From contig OY730228.1 in NCBI GenBank assembly GCA_963422565.1, forward strand, positions 186,001-250,000: a stretch of 64,000 bases of DNA, written 5' to 3'. Under the pieces are notes generated by a model. It worked only from the letters and a program-made list of their open reading frames with translations, had not been told where the DNA came from and did not search any database. Below are positions 50,283 through 59,304 of this stretch, piece by piece. The position numbers and the translations under genes were made by a program. The number at the start of each line of letters is the position of its first letter. Positions within the stretch are counted from its first letter, which is position 1. The DNA comes from G963422565 sp963422565. Lineage in GTDB: Bacteria; Pseudomonadota; Alphaproteobacteria; MPNO01.

Positions 50283-51500
50283 TCAGGCGGCGCTTCGCAT
50301 ATCTTCGTAATGACTGCGCACGGCCTGTGACGCGTTGTAAAGCGGCACGTGCCCGCGCATCAGTATCTGGGCGCTGCGCATATAGGATGCCGCCGATATC
50401 TCGGGCGCGTCGCCGCTGCGGCCGGTGATGGCGACCTCGATCACTCCGGCAGGGTTGGCGATCCTCACCCGATGCTCGCGTGCCGCGCTGCCAAGCGCGT
50501 CGAGGCCGGCGGCGGTCCCATGCGCCACGGTACCCTCGATCAGGCAGGCGGCGGCGAGACAGGCGCCGCCGGTCACCGCCATCGCGCGGTGGCAGGTCTG
50601 CGGGGTGAAATAGCGCGCGGTCACGTTCGCGTCCGCCGCCCTGCGCGGGTCGGGGGGCGCGATCAGGCAGACCTTCGGAATGGTCTCGCTGTCGGCGAGA
50701 TCCTCGGGGGTCATTCTGCTGCCGTCCTTGGCGAGGCCCATCTTCAACCCCGCCGCGACCCAGAGCGGGCGCAGCAGGGCGCGGAGCGCGGCGTCCGCTT
50801 CCAGGGCGTCGGGCGGCTCCTCGCCGGTCAGGCCGACATCCGAGGCGCGGACGATGACCATAAGCGTTGCGACATCGACGCAGGAGACCTCGATGCCCCG
50901 GACGACGTCCGTCCGTGCCCCGGTCGGAAAGAGGCGGCCGGTCACCGCCCCCGCCGGTGCGTCCAGCGACAGCGACACGCCCGGCCACGCGCCGAGCACG
51001 CCCGGAATCTCGGTGTCCGCCACGAGCGGTCGCCCGGGCTCCGGCATCTCCAACCGCGCCTCGGTGATCACCGCGGTGTTGGTGTTGTGGATGCGGATCC
51101 GGTTTTCGCCCGGCCGGGGCTTCAGCAGCCCGATCTCGACGGCGACGATGGGCAGCGCCGCCGTCATGTTGCCGCAGTTCACGCTCCAGTCGATCGCGCT
51201 CTTGTCGGCGGCGAGCTGGGCGAGGGTGGAGTCGATATCGGCGCTGCTCCGGGTCGGCGGCCCGATGAGAAAGACCTTGTTGCTGGTGCTCACCCCCCGG
51301 CCGAGCCCGGTGAGCTGCCGGTTTCCAGGGGCGTTCCCGGCGAGAGGCACGCCCATGATGTTGCGGATGATCTCCGCCCGCAGTGCATGGGGCGCAGGCA
51401 TCCGACGTTCGTCGAGGACGATTCCGGTGGACGTTCCGCCGCGCACATGATGGACAGGAATCTCGAGCAGCCCGCGGTGGAATCTCGGTGTCAGTTCCAT
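50283..51500 (-). CDS. PrpF / 4-oxalomesaconate tautomerase family isomerase
   Basis: This 405-residue protein is a two-lobed PrpF-type isomerase. Markers are VRGGTSTGIVLDE near the N-terminus, GVSTSNKVFLIGPP, WSVNCGNMTAALPIVAVE with the first-lobe Cys, and the second-lobe TPQTCHRAMAVTGG. Members move double bonds in methylaconitate or oxalomesaconate. It lies 277 bp downstream of an FAH gene on the same strand and may belong with the TRAP/FAH set. Confidence 0.9.
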   Translation of the reverse strand: MELTPRFHRGLLEIPVHHVRGGTSTGIVLDERRMPAPHALRAEIIRNIMGVPLAGNAPGNRQLTGLGRGVSTSNKVFLIGPPTRSSADIDSTLAQLAADKSAIDWSVNCGNMTAALPIVAVEIGLLKPRPGENRIRIHNTNTAVITEARLEMPEPGRPLVADTEIPGVLGAWPGVSLSLDAPAGAVTGRLFPTGARTDVVRGIEVSCVDVATLMVIVRASDVGLTGEEPPDALEADAALRALLRPLWVAAGLKMGLAKDGSRMTPEDLADSETIPKVCLIAPPDPRRAADANVTARYFTPQTCHRAMAVTGGACLAAACLIEGTVAHGTAAGLDALGSAAREHRVRIANPAGVIEVAITGRSGDAPEISAASYMRSAQILMRGHVPLYNASQAVRSHYEDMRSAA

Positions 51501-51777
51501 GGATGGCCTGCCGGTGCGATGAAGCGGTGAGGTATCCTATTCCGACGCCCGCCTCCCGGCCAGCCGGGCGACCTCGGTGTCGGATAGCGATTATCATTTT
51601 GGCGTCCCGGCAGGCGGCTTCCGCCGGCATGACCGCCCGTTTCTCGAGAATGCCCCCCCCTCAAGGGAAGAGGAATAGGAGACGGAAGAATCGCTCCGTC
51701 CTTGCCCGCTGGAGGCGGCCGACGAGCGCGAGAGGCCGACCGTACCGTCACCATCGACGATCCGACGACCGGAGTAG

Positions 51778-52770
51778 TCAGGGGCGGCCGGGCGGCGCGT
51801 AACGGATGACCCTCTGATCGATGGCGCCGAAGATCGACCGGCCGTTCCGATCCAGCATTTCGATCCGCACGCGGTCGCCGAACCGCATGAAAGGCGTGCG
51901 CGGCGCACCATCTGCAATGGTCTCCACCATGCGGAGCTCGGCGAGACACGCAGAGCCCGCCGACCGGTCATGGTTGGAGATCGTCCCCGTCCCGAGGATC
52001 GTGCCGGCGCCCAGATTGCGACTCCTGGCGGCATGGGCGATCAGACGGGGCAGGTCGAAATACATGTCCGTCCCGGCGTTGGGACGACCGAGCGGCCGGC
52101 CGTTCAGCGAGACGCGCATGTCGAGCGTGACCTTGCTTCCGTCCCAGCCCTCTCCCAGCGCGTCCGGAGTCGCGAAGACCGGCGAGAACGAAGTGGTCGG
52201 CTTGCCCTGCAGGAATCCGAATCCCTTGGACAGTTCGTTCGGGATCAGGTTGCGTAGGCTGACATCGTTGCAGAGCCCGATCAGCTTGATGTGGCCGGCC
52301 GCGTCCGCCGCATCGACCCCCATCGGGACGTCATCCAGGATCGCGACGATTTCGGCTTCCATGTCGATGCCCCAGCTTTCGTCTGCGAGCGCGATGTCGT
52401 CGCAGGGACCGATGAAGTCGTCCGACGCGCCCTGATACATCAGAGGGTCGTTGCGCAGGCGGTCGGGAAGCTCGGCGCCGCGCGCCTTGCGCACCAGCTC
52501 GACATGGCTCAGATAGGCGCTCGCGTCGATCCATTGATAGGCGCGGGGGAGTATCGCCGAGCACCGCTCCGGCGCGAACGGGACGCCCTCGACGGCCCCG
52601 TTCTCGAGCGCTTGCGACAGGTCTCGCAGGCGCGGTTCGCATCGCTGCCAGTCGTCGATCGCCGCCTGCATGGTCGGCGCGATCGGGGTCGCGGCGGCCG
52701 CCCGATCGAGGGCCTCGTCGACCACGACGAGACGGCCGTCCCGACCCTCCTTGAACGTCGCGAGCTTCAT
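51778..52770 (-). CDS. FAH-family hydrolase, long form
   Basis: This 330-residue protein is a long fumarylacetoacetase-like hydrolase. The metal-site residues are present (WGIDMEAEIVAI and LIGLCNDVSLRNL), followed by GTGTISNHD, typical of this branch, and a small C-terminal subdomain. It would cleave the C-C bond of an acylpyruvate-type ring-fission product. It starts 33 bp after the TRAP large permease gene, so transport and breakdown of one compound are likely linked. Confidence 0.9.
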   Translation of the reverse strand: MKLATFKEGRDGRLVVVDEALDRAAAATPIAPTMQAAIDDWQRCEPRLRDLSQALENGAVEGVPFAPERCSAILPRAYQWIDASAYLSHVELVRKARGAELPDRLRNDPLMYQGASDDFIGPCDDIALADESWGIDMEAEIVAILDDVPMGVDAADAAGHIKLIGLCNDVSLRNLIPNELSKGFGFLQGKPTTSFSPVFATPDALGEGWDGSKVTLDMRVSLNGRPLGRPNAGTDMYFDLPRLIAHAARSRNLGAGTILGTGTISNHDRSAGSACLAELRMVETIADGAPRTPFMRFGDRVRIEMLDRNGRSIFGAIDQRVIRYAPPGRP

Positions 52771-52803
52771 GAACGCTTCCTCCTCTACTGCATGCCGGCC
52801 CGT

Positions 52804-54252
52804 TCAGCGCCCGAGACCGGGCAGCCAGATCGCTATCGGCGGAAAGACGATGATCGCGGCGACGACGAGGACCGCGCAGGCCATGAACGGGATGGCGGCG
52901 ATACAGATTTCGCCGAAGCGTGTTCCGGCGGGCGCGACCCCCTGCATGACGAACAGCAGCAGGCCGAACGGCGGCGTCGTGAAGCTGATTTCCATCGCCA
53001 GAAGCATGATGACCGCGAACCAGATCATCTTCATCTCGCCGGCGACGCCGAAATCGAGCCCGGCGACGATCGGAAAGAAGATCGGGACGGTGAGGAGCAT
53101 CATCGCGAGTTGGTCCATGAACATGCCGAGGATCAGCAGGATCCCGAACATGATCAGCAGCATCGAATAGCCGGAGAGGCCGAAACCGACGACCCAGTCG
53201 ATGAGCTGGACGCTCGCTTGCGATGCCGCGAGCACGTTGCTGAAAAGCGACGAGCCGAAGAGGATCAGGAGGGCGATCACGGTCACCCGGCAGGATCCCC
53301 AGAGCGATTTCCAGAGGGCGGTGCCGAAATCGCCCCAGAACGCTAGCGCCGCGGCGAAGTCCCGCCGCGCGGCCGCGATGTCGCCCGCCGAGGCGGCGAG
53401 CGCGGCTCGGAAAAGAGGGACGGCGAACAGATAGGCCACCGCGAGCAGCATCACCCCGACCGAGCCGTAGGCCGCCGACTCGGACGGTGTCGCGATACCG
53501 AACATGATCAATGCGACGACCATCGCGATGATCGAGATCATCGGAACGACATCGACCACGAACAGCCGCGCGCGCGCGCCCCAGGACACGGAGTCCACAT
53601 CGTAGGCGGGGGCCGCGTCCGGATCCAGGGTGGCGCGCACGAAGATCAGAATCGCGTAGAGAATGGCGAGCAGGATGCCCGGCACGATGCCGGCCACCAG
53701 CAGCTTGCCGATGTCGATCTCCGCCAGCGTGCCCAGCAGGACCGCGAGCGCCGACGGCGGAATGAGCATCGCGAGTCCGCCGGTTCCCAGGATGGGACCG
53801 ATCGACATGCTCTTCTTGTAGCCGCGGCGGGTCATTTCCGGGACCATGAGGGTCCCGAGCAGGGCCGTGCTTCCCATCGACGAGCCCGAGAGTGTGGCGA
53901 ACGCGGTCCCGCCGGCGACCGTCACATAGGACAGCCGGGCCGGAACGCGGCCCATCAATCGCTCGACGGCGTTGAACATCCGGTTGGCGAGGCCGGTATG
54001 AAAGAACAGCTCGCCCATGAGTACAAACATGGGAATGGGAACGATCGCGAAGTTCGCCATATTGGCGAACGCGTTGTCGGTGAGTTGAAAAACGCTCGCT
54101 TCGAGGTTGCGATCGAAGTCGCCGAAGCGGCCGAACAGGAAGAAAGCGGCGACGGTGTTGACCAGAACGAACGCGATTCCGACCGGGAAGCCGATAAACA
54201 TCAGGGCGAGGATCGAGCCCAGCAGCGTCCCGAGAACCCAATACCATTCCAT
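52804..54252 (-). CDS. dctM: TRAP transporter large permease
   Basis: This 482-residue membrane protein is a DctM with about 12 segments. It carries the LIPPSALAVLLGTLAEID version of the substrate-path signature and the SGSSMGSTALLG loop. It is longer than the copy at 35381-36673 because of a large cytoplasmic loop around residues 230-330 (rich in Ala and Arg). It is preceded by dctQ at 54 bp. Confidence 0.94.
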   Translation of the reverse strand: MEWYWVLGTLLGSILALMFIGFPVGIAFVLVNTVAAFFLFGRFGDFDRNLEASVFQLTDNAFANMANFAIVPIPMFVLMGELFFHTGLANRMFNAVERLMGRVPARLSYVTVAGGTAFATLSGSSMGSTALLGTLMVPEMTRRGYKKSMSIGPILGTGGLAMLIPPSALAVLLGTLAEIDIGKLLVAGIVPGILLAILYAILIFVRATLDPDAAPAYDVDSVSWGARARLFVVDVVPMISIIAMVVALIMFGIATPSESAAYGSVGVMLLAVAYLFAVPLFRAALAASAGDIAAARRDFAAALAFWGDFGTALWKSLWGSCRVTVIALLILFGSSLFSNVLAASQASVQLIDWVVGFGLSGYSMLLIMFGILLILGMFMDQLAMMLLTVPIFFPIVAGLDFGVAGEMKMIWFAVIMLLAMEISFTTPPFGLLLFVMQGVAPAGTRFGEICIAAIPFMACAVLVVAAIIVFPPIAIWLPGLGR

Positions 54253-54306
54253 CTAGTGGCCGATTCGCTTGTGGCGGCTCATCGGTCGAGCATGTCGACC
54301 GAAACC

Positions 54307-54882
54307 CTATCGGCTTTCGGTCGACATGGCGGCCCGCTGCTCTTCCAGCTCGGCGCGCTCGCTGGCGATGCCGGCGACGCCGCCATGCATAGCCGAAGGG
54401 GTAAAGACGTACCGAAGAAATTCGATGCCCATCAGAAGGAAACCTATGGAAAAAGCGACGGTCGTGATCCAGCGCGGAACGTCGAGTTGGGAACGCACCT
54501 CGTCATAGGTCAGATTGACATAGTCCCAATAGGCCATGTGGCCGCTATACCAAGCCCAGATGATGCAGACGGCCCCGCAGACGCCGACGATAAGCCGGGA
54601 CAGGCGGGTTCGCCAATTCGGCGCCAGGGCCGCCGTCAGCATCTCAATATAGACATGGCTGCGATGGCGAATCAGCCAGGGAGATCCGAGGAACAAGGTG
54701 TAGATGAAACCGTATTCGATCAGCAGAAACGCATAGGGGGAGTAGGCCCAGCCCGCGCTCCGGAAGACCGTGAGATAGACGATCATCAGCAGCATGGCGC
54801 CGATATAGAGCGCCGCCGCCGCCATGAGCAGCCAGAGCAGCCGACCCCAAGCGCGGTCCAAACGATGTATCAAGGAACGCAA
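54307..54882 (-). CDS. dctQ: TRAP transporter small permease
   Basis: This 191-residue protein has four membrane segments (for example LLMAAAALYIGAMLLMIVYL) and a WLIRHRSHVYIE loop characteristic of DctQ. A terminator-like hairpin separates it from the receptor gene upstream, which is common in TRAP operons. Confidence 0.88.
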   Translation of the reverse strand: MRSLIHRLDRAWGRLLWLLMAAAALYIGAMLLMIVYLTVFRSAGWAYSPYAFLLIEYGFIYTLFLGSPWLIRHRSHVYIEMLTAALAPNWRTRLSRLIVGVCGAVCIIWAWYSGHMAYWDYVNLTYDEVRSQLDVPRWITTVAFSIGFLLMGIEFLRYVFTPSAMHGGVAGIASERAELEEQRAAMSTESR

Positions 54883-54894
54883 TGCGGGTTGAAA

Positions 54895-54926
54895 GAACGG
54901 CCCTGGGCGGCAGCCCCGGGCCGTTC
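54895..54926 (-). terminator. Attenuator-type hairpin between dctP and dctQ
   Basis: GAACGGCCC (54895-54903) pairs perfectly with GGGCCGTTC (54918-54926), and GGGC/GCCC inside the loop extends the stem. On the reverse strand it is followed by a short TTTC. Its place between receptor and permease genes suggests partial termination that leaves the receptor in excess. Confidence 0.65.
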
Positions 54927-54945
54927 CCTCCTTTTTCGGTTGCCG

Positions 54946-55953
54946 CTATTCCTGGAAAAGGCCGCGCAGCTTCGCGAGATGCGCGCTGTCGCGCCCCGCC
55001 TTCTCCAAGCGCGTCGCCATGCGTTCATAGGCCGAATCGACGGCGATCTCGAGATAGGCCTCGGGATTGGGTACGGTGAAGAACTTCATGCCGTTCTTTC
55101 CGAGAGCCGCCCGCTCCTCGTTCTCCATATTCTGCAGCACCGCATGCGCGCGGACTTCCTCGGCGATGACTTCGTTCTGGACCAGGCTCCTGAGTTCGGC
55201 AGGAAGCTTGTTCCATCTGTCGAGATTGACGATCCAACCGATATCCGTCTGATAGAAGTCCGGCTGTACCGCATTGCGCAAGAACTTGTCCCATTTCAAG
55301 TCGGAGAGACCGATGGTCGCCCAAGCGCTGGCGTTGACCACGCCCTTTTCGAGGGCCGAATAGACTGCCGTTGCGGCGAGCGAATGAGTCGAGGCGTTGA
55401 GCGCGCGGAAAAACGCGCCATAGATCGGGTTATCCCGGAGTTTCACCCCCGTGAGATCGAGCAGTCCATCGGCGGTCCATTTAGGTTCGTCTTTCATGTA
55501 AATGCGGAAATGTCCGCCTGATGAAGTCCAGCCCAGATATTTCAAATTATAATGTTTATGATGGAGATCGTCCATCATCTTGGTGCCGCCGTTCGCCCGG
55601 ACTTTGGCGGCGGTGGAGTTGGACGTCGAGATGACCTCGTTCTCGGGAATCGACCGTGCGTAGAACGCCGACGGCGTGCAGGCGATATCCACGCGTCCGC
55701 TCTTTACCGCCGGGGGCTGCTGAAACATCTTGATCGAGTTGAACGGGAGCACGTCGATCTTGAGCTTTCCTTTGGCCGCTTCGTCGATCCGGCCGGCGAG
55801 CTGTTTGCACATCTTGGTGTAGATGAGCTGATCGGGGAACGGGTAGACGAGCGACAACGTCTCCGCGGCATCAGCTTGCTTGAACGGCGGCACTCCGACC
55901 AGGAGAGCTGCCCCGGCGGCCAGCGCCGCGACGGCTGCAATCTTCACGACCAT
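54946..55953 (-). CDS. dctP: TRAP transporter periplasmic solute receptor
   Basis: This 335-residue receptor has a signal peptide ending near KQADAAE and the DctP fold, with LSLVYPFPDQLIYTKMC at the mature N-terminus and a GVKLRDNPIYGAFF segment holding the carboxylate-binding Arg. AAGGAGA precedes the ATG. It is only distantly like the receptor at 37221-38243, so the two carriers should differ in substrate. Confidence 0.92.
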   Translation of the reverse strand: MVVKIAAVAALAAGAALLVGVPPFKQADAAETLSLVYPFPDQLIYTKMCKQLAGRIDEAAKGKLKIDVLPFNSIKMFQQPPAVKSGRVDIACTPSAFYARSIPENEVISTSNSTAAKVRANGGTKMMDDLHHKHYNLKYLGWTSSGGHFRIYMKDEPKWTADGLLDLTGVKLRDNPIYGAFFRALNASTHSLAATAVYSALEKGVVNASAWATIGLSDLKWDKFLRNAVQPDFYQTDIGWIVNLDRWNKLPAELRSLVQNEVIAEEVRAHAVLQNMENEERAALGKNGMKFFTVPNPEAYLEIAVDSAYERMATRLEKAGRDSAHLAKLRGLFQE

Positions 55954-56114
55954 GTTTCCGAATCTCCTTCCCAGGCTCCTGCATTTGTCCGCCGCGCGAG
56001 CGACGCGGTCGACTCCTGGGTCGTCGCCGTCGCGCGTGCGGGGTTCATACTGTTCGCAGGGTCCGGCGAACGCAAACGAAAACCGCCGCCCCGCCGCCTT
56101 CGCGCCGGATCGGG

Positions 56115-56474
56115 TCAATCGAGGGGGATTTCGGCGATCAGGAGAGGAGAGGCTGCCGGTTCCGGGGTTTCTTCCATGTCGACGAGAGCGATCTCGTCCG
56201 GATCCGGCGGCCCCGGCGGGGGAATGCTCGCGACGAGGCGCGGCGCGCCACCGCCGCTTCCTTCGAACAGCGGGGCCAGAGCGGCCGCAGTGGCGAGGAG
56301 CGCCGCGGCGGATGCGGCGAACGCGAAGCGAAGCGCCGGGCGGCCGGGCCGCGCCGCCACGGGGGCCATGGCGAGGACGCGGCCGCGCAGCGCCGCGCTC
56401 GGGACGGGCGCCCGGAGCTCCGACAGCGCGCCTTCCAATCCGTTCGCGTCGGGACCGTACAGTTCCTCGGTCAT
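56115..56474 (-). CDS. Membrane-anchored protein, likely anti-sigma factor
   Basis: This 119-residue protein has a short cytoplasmic N-terminus with LEGALSELRAPVPSAALRGR, one membrane segment (ALRFAFAASAAALLATAAALA) and a Pro/acidic periplasmic tail. It overlaps the sigma-factor stop (ATGA), the classical position of an anti-sigma factor. It lacks the zinc His/Cys motif and has little recognised similarity, so the role is by context. Confidence 0.7.
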   Translation of the reverse strand: MTEELYGPDANGLEGALSELRAPVPSAALRGRVLAMAPVAARPGRPALRFAFAASAAALLATAAALAPLFEGSGGGAPRLVASIPPPGPPDPDEIALVDMEETPEPAASPLLIAEIPLD

Positions 56475-57043
56475 CGACGCTCCCTCCGCAGGCCGTCCGC
56501 ATGGGGGCCGAGCACCGTTCGCAGGGATCTGCGCCCTCGGGCGAGCAGCGACTCCGCGGCGTGTTCGCTGATACGCATTATCCCTGCCGTCTCGCGCAGC
56601 GTGCATCCGAGACAATAGACCAGGATCAGGGCCTCCCGCTGACGTTCGGGCAGCGCCCGCAACCCGCGCTGGACGATGCGGCGCGTGTCGAGATTGTCCT
56701 CCAGACGCGTGTGGAAGTCGACGACCGCCGTGTCCCCCGCCTCGATCGCGTCGTCGAGGGGCACGCCGGGCTTCCGCGCCCGGAGCCGGTCGATGCATAG
56801 ATTGCGGGCGACATGGAACAGCCATGTGCGGAGGGCGGCTCCGCCGGCCTGCCAGTCGCCCGCCTTGCGGGAAAGGCGCAGCATCGTTTCCTGGGCAACG
56901 TCCTCGGCCTCTGTCCGGTCGTCGAGCCGATGCCAGGCGAACGCCACCAGCGGTGCTAAATGGCGGTCGACCAACGCTCTCCAGGCGGCGATCTCGCCGT
57001 CCGCTGCGCGGCGAACGAGCGCGTCATCGGAACCGTCGTCCAT
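56471..57043 (-). CDS. ECF-type RNA polymerase sigma factor
   Basis: This 190-residue sigma factor has region 2 (RLDDRTEAEDVAQETMLRLS, with LRTWLFHVARNLCIDRLR) and region 4 (LPERQREALILVYCLGCTLR with a helix-turn-helix ending LLARGRRSLR). The stretch between is short, as in extracytoplasmic-function factors. It is followed by an overlapping membrane protein gene and preceded 33 bp upstream by an EF-hand protein gene. Confidence 0.95.
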   Translation of the reverse strand: MDDGSDDALVRRAADGEIAAWRALVDRHLAPLVAFAWHRLDDRTEAEDVAQETMLRLSRKAGDWQAGGAALRTWLFHVARNLCIDRLRARKPGVPLDDAIEAGDTAVVDFHTRLEDNLDTRRIVQRGLRALPERQREALILVYCLGCTLRETAGIMRISEHAAESLLARGRRSLRTVLGPHADGLRRERR

Positions 57044-57076
57044 GCGTCCAGGCGTCGACCCGACCGGGAGGGGTTA

Positions 57077-57565
57077 TCAGCGCTGGCCGCGTCGGTGCCT
57101 CGGGCCGCGCTGCCACGCGGGAATTTCGTTCTTGTCGATCGCGCCGTCGGCATTCCGGTCGTAGCGCCGCGCCCAGCGCTCCGACGGGGCCTTGATCTCC
57201 GAAGCGGTCAACGAGCGGTCTCCATCCGCGTCCATCAGATCGAAGGTGGAGACTGCTCCCAGTTGAAGGAACCAGCGGCCACGCCGGCGAAACTCCTCGA
57301 CGGAAAGCTTCCCGTCTCCGTCGAGGTCCGCCGCCGCGATCAGGCGGCCCTGTTCGGCGGCGATCTCGGCCATGGTGATTCTGCCGTCGGAATCGGTGTC
57401 GAGGAGGCGGAGCATGTGATGGGTGCGATGCCGGACGCCGGCCTCCCGGTGCCCGTGGTCCCGCGCTTCGCTTCCGCGCGTCTGTGCAGTTGCCGGGGTA
57501 GCCGTCAAGCCGGCGGCGACGATGGCTGCGGCGCCCAGGACGCCTGTTGCGATTCGATTTCTCAT
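57077..57565 (-). CDS. Exported EF-hand calcium-binding protein
   Basis: This 162-residue protein has a signal peptide (AAAIVAAGLTATPATAQ) and four EF-hand loops: DTDSDGRITMAE, DLDGDGKLSVEE, DADGDRSLTASE and DRNADGAIDKNE, each with Asp ligands and a closing Glu. It should bind calcium in the periplasm. It is the first gene of an apparent operon with an ECF sigma factor and a membrane protein, suggesting that calcium or envelope state is sensed. Confidence 0.93.
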   Translation of the reverse strand: MRNRIATGVLGAAAIVAAGLTATPATAQTRGSEARDHGHREAGVRHRTHHMLRLLDTDSDGRITMAEIAAEQGRLIAAADLDGDGKLSVEEFRRRGRWFLQLGAVSTFDLMDADGDRSLTASEIKAPSERWARRYDRNADGAIDKNEIPAWQRGPRHRRGQR

Positions 57566-57746
57566 GTTCGGTCCTCGTTCGAGTCGGTCGATCCGTTTCT
57601 GGCACGGTGCGGGTCGCGGATTTCCGTCGCCGGCGGCGGGCCTCGGCGAGTCCGCAATCGCTGGAATATCGACAATGTATTGGCATCCCGCGGCTTTGGG
57701 GCTTAGCATCCGCCCCATCCCCTCGGGTCAGGCATGGAGAGACAGA

Positions 57747-59258
57747 ATGGCCGACGATATGGGCAACGTGATCGGCAAGGTCGCCAGCGACGGCGGGGCG
57801 CACCGTCTCGAGAACGAGCTTCGCATCCCCTACGGCGATCTCCGCGAATGGCTGGAGGAAGCGGAAAAGCTGGGCGAGGTCAAGCATGTCAGGGGCGCGA
57901 ACTGGGAGCGGGACATCGGCATGGCGGCCGAGGTGGTCCTGCATGACGAGAAGGCGCCCTGCGTGGTCTTCGAGGACGTGCCGGGTACGATCGAGGGCTC
58001 GCGGGTCCTGACCAACTTCTTCGCCTCGAAACGGATGAACATGACGCTCGGCTTTCCCGCCGGGCTCAGCAAGATCGAACTGACCGACGCTTTCCGGGCC
58101 AATTACATGGAGGATCTCAGACAGATTCCCCATGTCATAGTTGGGGATGGGCCGGTCCTGGAGAACGTTCTCGAGAGCGACGATGTCGATGTCGAGGCTT
58201 TCCCGACGCCGCTCTGGCATGACGAGGACGGCGGGCGCTATATCGGCACCGGCAGCTACAACGTGACCCGGGATCCAGACACCGGCTGGATCAATATCGG
58301 AACCTACCGTGTCATGATCCACGACAAGCGCTCGGTCGGGTTCTATATCTCGCCGGGCAAGCATGGCCGCATCCATCGCGACAAGTATCAGCAGCGGGGC
58401 GAGAGGATGCCGGCGGTGATCGTCTGCGGCGGAGACCCGATGACCTTCCTCATGGGCTGTTCGGAGGTGCCGCCCGGCGTCTGCGAGTTCGATGTCGTCG
58501 GCGGGTTCCGCGGCGAGCCGATGCGGGTGATAGAGGGCCGGCACACCGGGCTCCCGTTTCCCGCCGACGCCGAAATCGTGCTCGAAGGGTTCATCGAGCC
58601 GGACAATATGAAGGAAGAGGGGCCGTTCGGCGAGTGGACGGGCTATTACGGCTCCAGGATGCGCCGCGAACCCGTCATGGACATCAAGGCGATCTATTAC
58701 CGCAACAACCCGATCCTGCTCGGCTGCCCGCCACAGCGGCCGCCGGACGAGCTCGCCCGCTATCGCGCCGTGACCCGGTCGGCATTGCTCAAGGAGAACA
58801 TCGCCAAGGCCGGCGTTCCCGATGTCACCGCGGCCTGGCTGCACGAGGTCGGGACGGCGCGGATGCTGGTCGCGGTTTCGATCAAGCAGCGCTATCCGGG
58901 CCATTCGAAGCAGGCCGGACACATCGCCTGCCAGTGCCATGTCGGCGCCTATGCTGGCAAATACGTCATCGTCACCGACGAGGACATCGATGTCTCCAAC
59001 CTGGAGGAGCTGATTTGGGCGATGCTTACGCGTTCGGATCCGGCCACGTCGATCGACATCATCACCAACGCCTGGTCGACCCATCTCGATCCGCGTATCC
59101 CGCCCTGGGAAAAGGAAAAGGGCAATCTCACCAACAGCCGGGCGATCATTGACGCCTGCCGGCCGTTCCACTGGAAGGACGAGTTCCCGCCGGTCAACGC
59201 GCCGCCGCCCGAGCTCGCGCGCGAGGCCCGCGAGAAATGGGGCTGGCTCTGCGAATAG
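57747..59258 (+). CDS. UbiD-family (prenylated-FMN) decarboxylase, first of a pair
   Basis: This 503-residue enzyme is a UbiD-type (de)carboxylase of aromatic or unsaturated acids. The prFMN acid residues are in EGPFGE (E291 and E296, followed by WTGYYG), and the upstream INIGTYR supplies the Arg of the triad. RIHRDKY is also conserved. The ATG is set by GGAGAGA just upstream. It is divergent from the EF-hand operon and followed at 46 bp by a paralogue. No ubiX-like prFMN synthase is nearby. Confidence 0.93.
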   Translation: MADDMGNVIGKVASDGGAHRLENELRIPYGDLREWLEEAEKLGEVKHVRGANWERDIGMAAEVVLHDEKAPCVVFEDVPGTIEGSRVLTNFFASKRMNMTLGFPAGLSKIELTDAFRANYMEDLRQIPHVIVGDGPVLENVLESDDVDVEAFPTPLWHDEDGGRYIGTGSYNVTRDPDTGWINIGTYRVMIHDKRSVGFYISPGKHGRIHRDKYQQRGERMPAVIVCGGDPMTFLMGCSEVPPGVCEFDVVGGFRGEPMRVIEGRHTGLPFPADAEIVLEGFIEPDNMKEEGPFGEWTGYYGSRMRREPVMDIKAIYYRNNPILLGCPPQRPPDELARYRAVTRSALLKENIAKAGVPDVTAAWLHEVGTARMLVAVSIKQRYPGHSKQAGHIACQCHVGAYAGKYVIVTDEDIDVSNLEELIWAMLTRSDPATSIDIITNAWSTHLDPRIPPWEKEKGNLTNSRAIIDACRPFHWKDEFPPVNAPPPELAREAREKWGWLCE

Positions 59259-59304
59259 CCTCCGGCGGGCCGCGGGCCGATCGCAGCGCGCCGGCGAACC
59301 GGCC

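Noticed and set aside
49423..51630. Long reverse-strand frame spanning prpF and the Rpn remnant
   Set aside because: Only the short Rpn-related stretch inside is meaningful; the rest is an out-of-frame shadow of the prpF-like gene.
51551..51630. Small inverted repeats in the gap before the prpF-like gene
   Set aside because: CCCGG-N4-CCGGG and GGCGG-N3-CCGCC occur, but short GC palindromes are expected by chance here and no T-tract follows.
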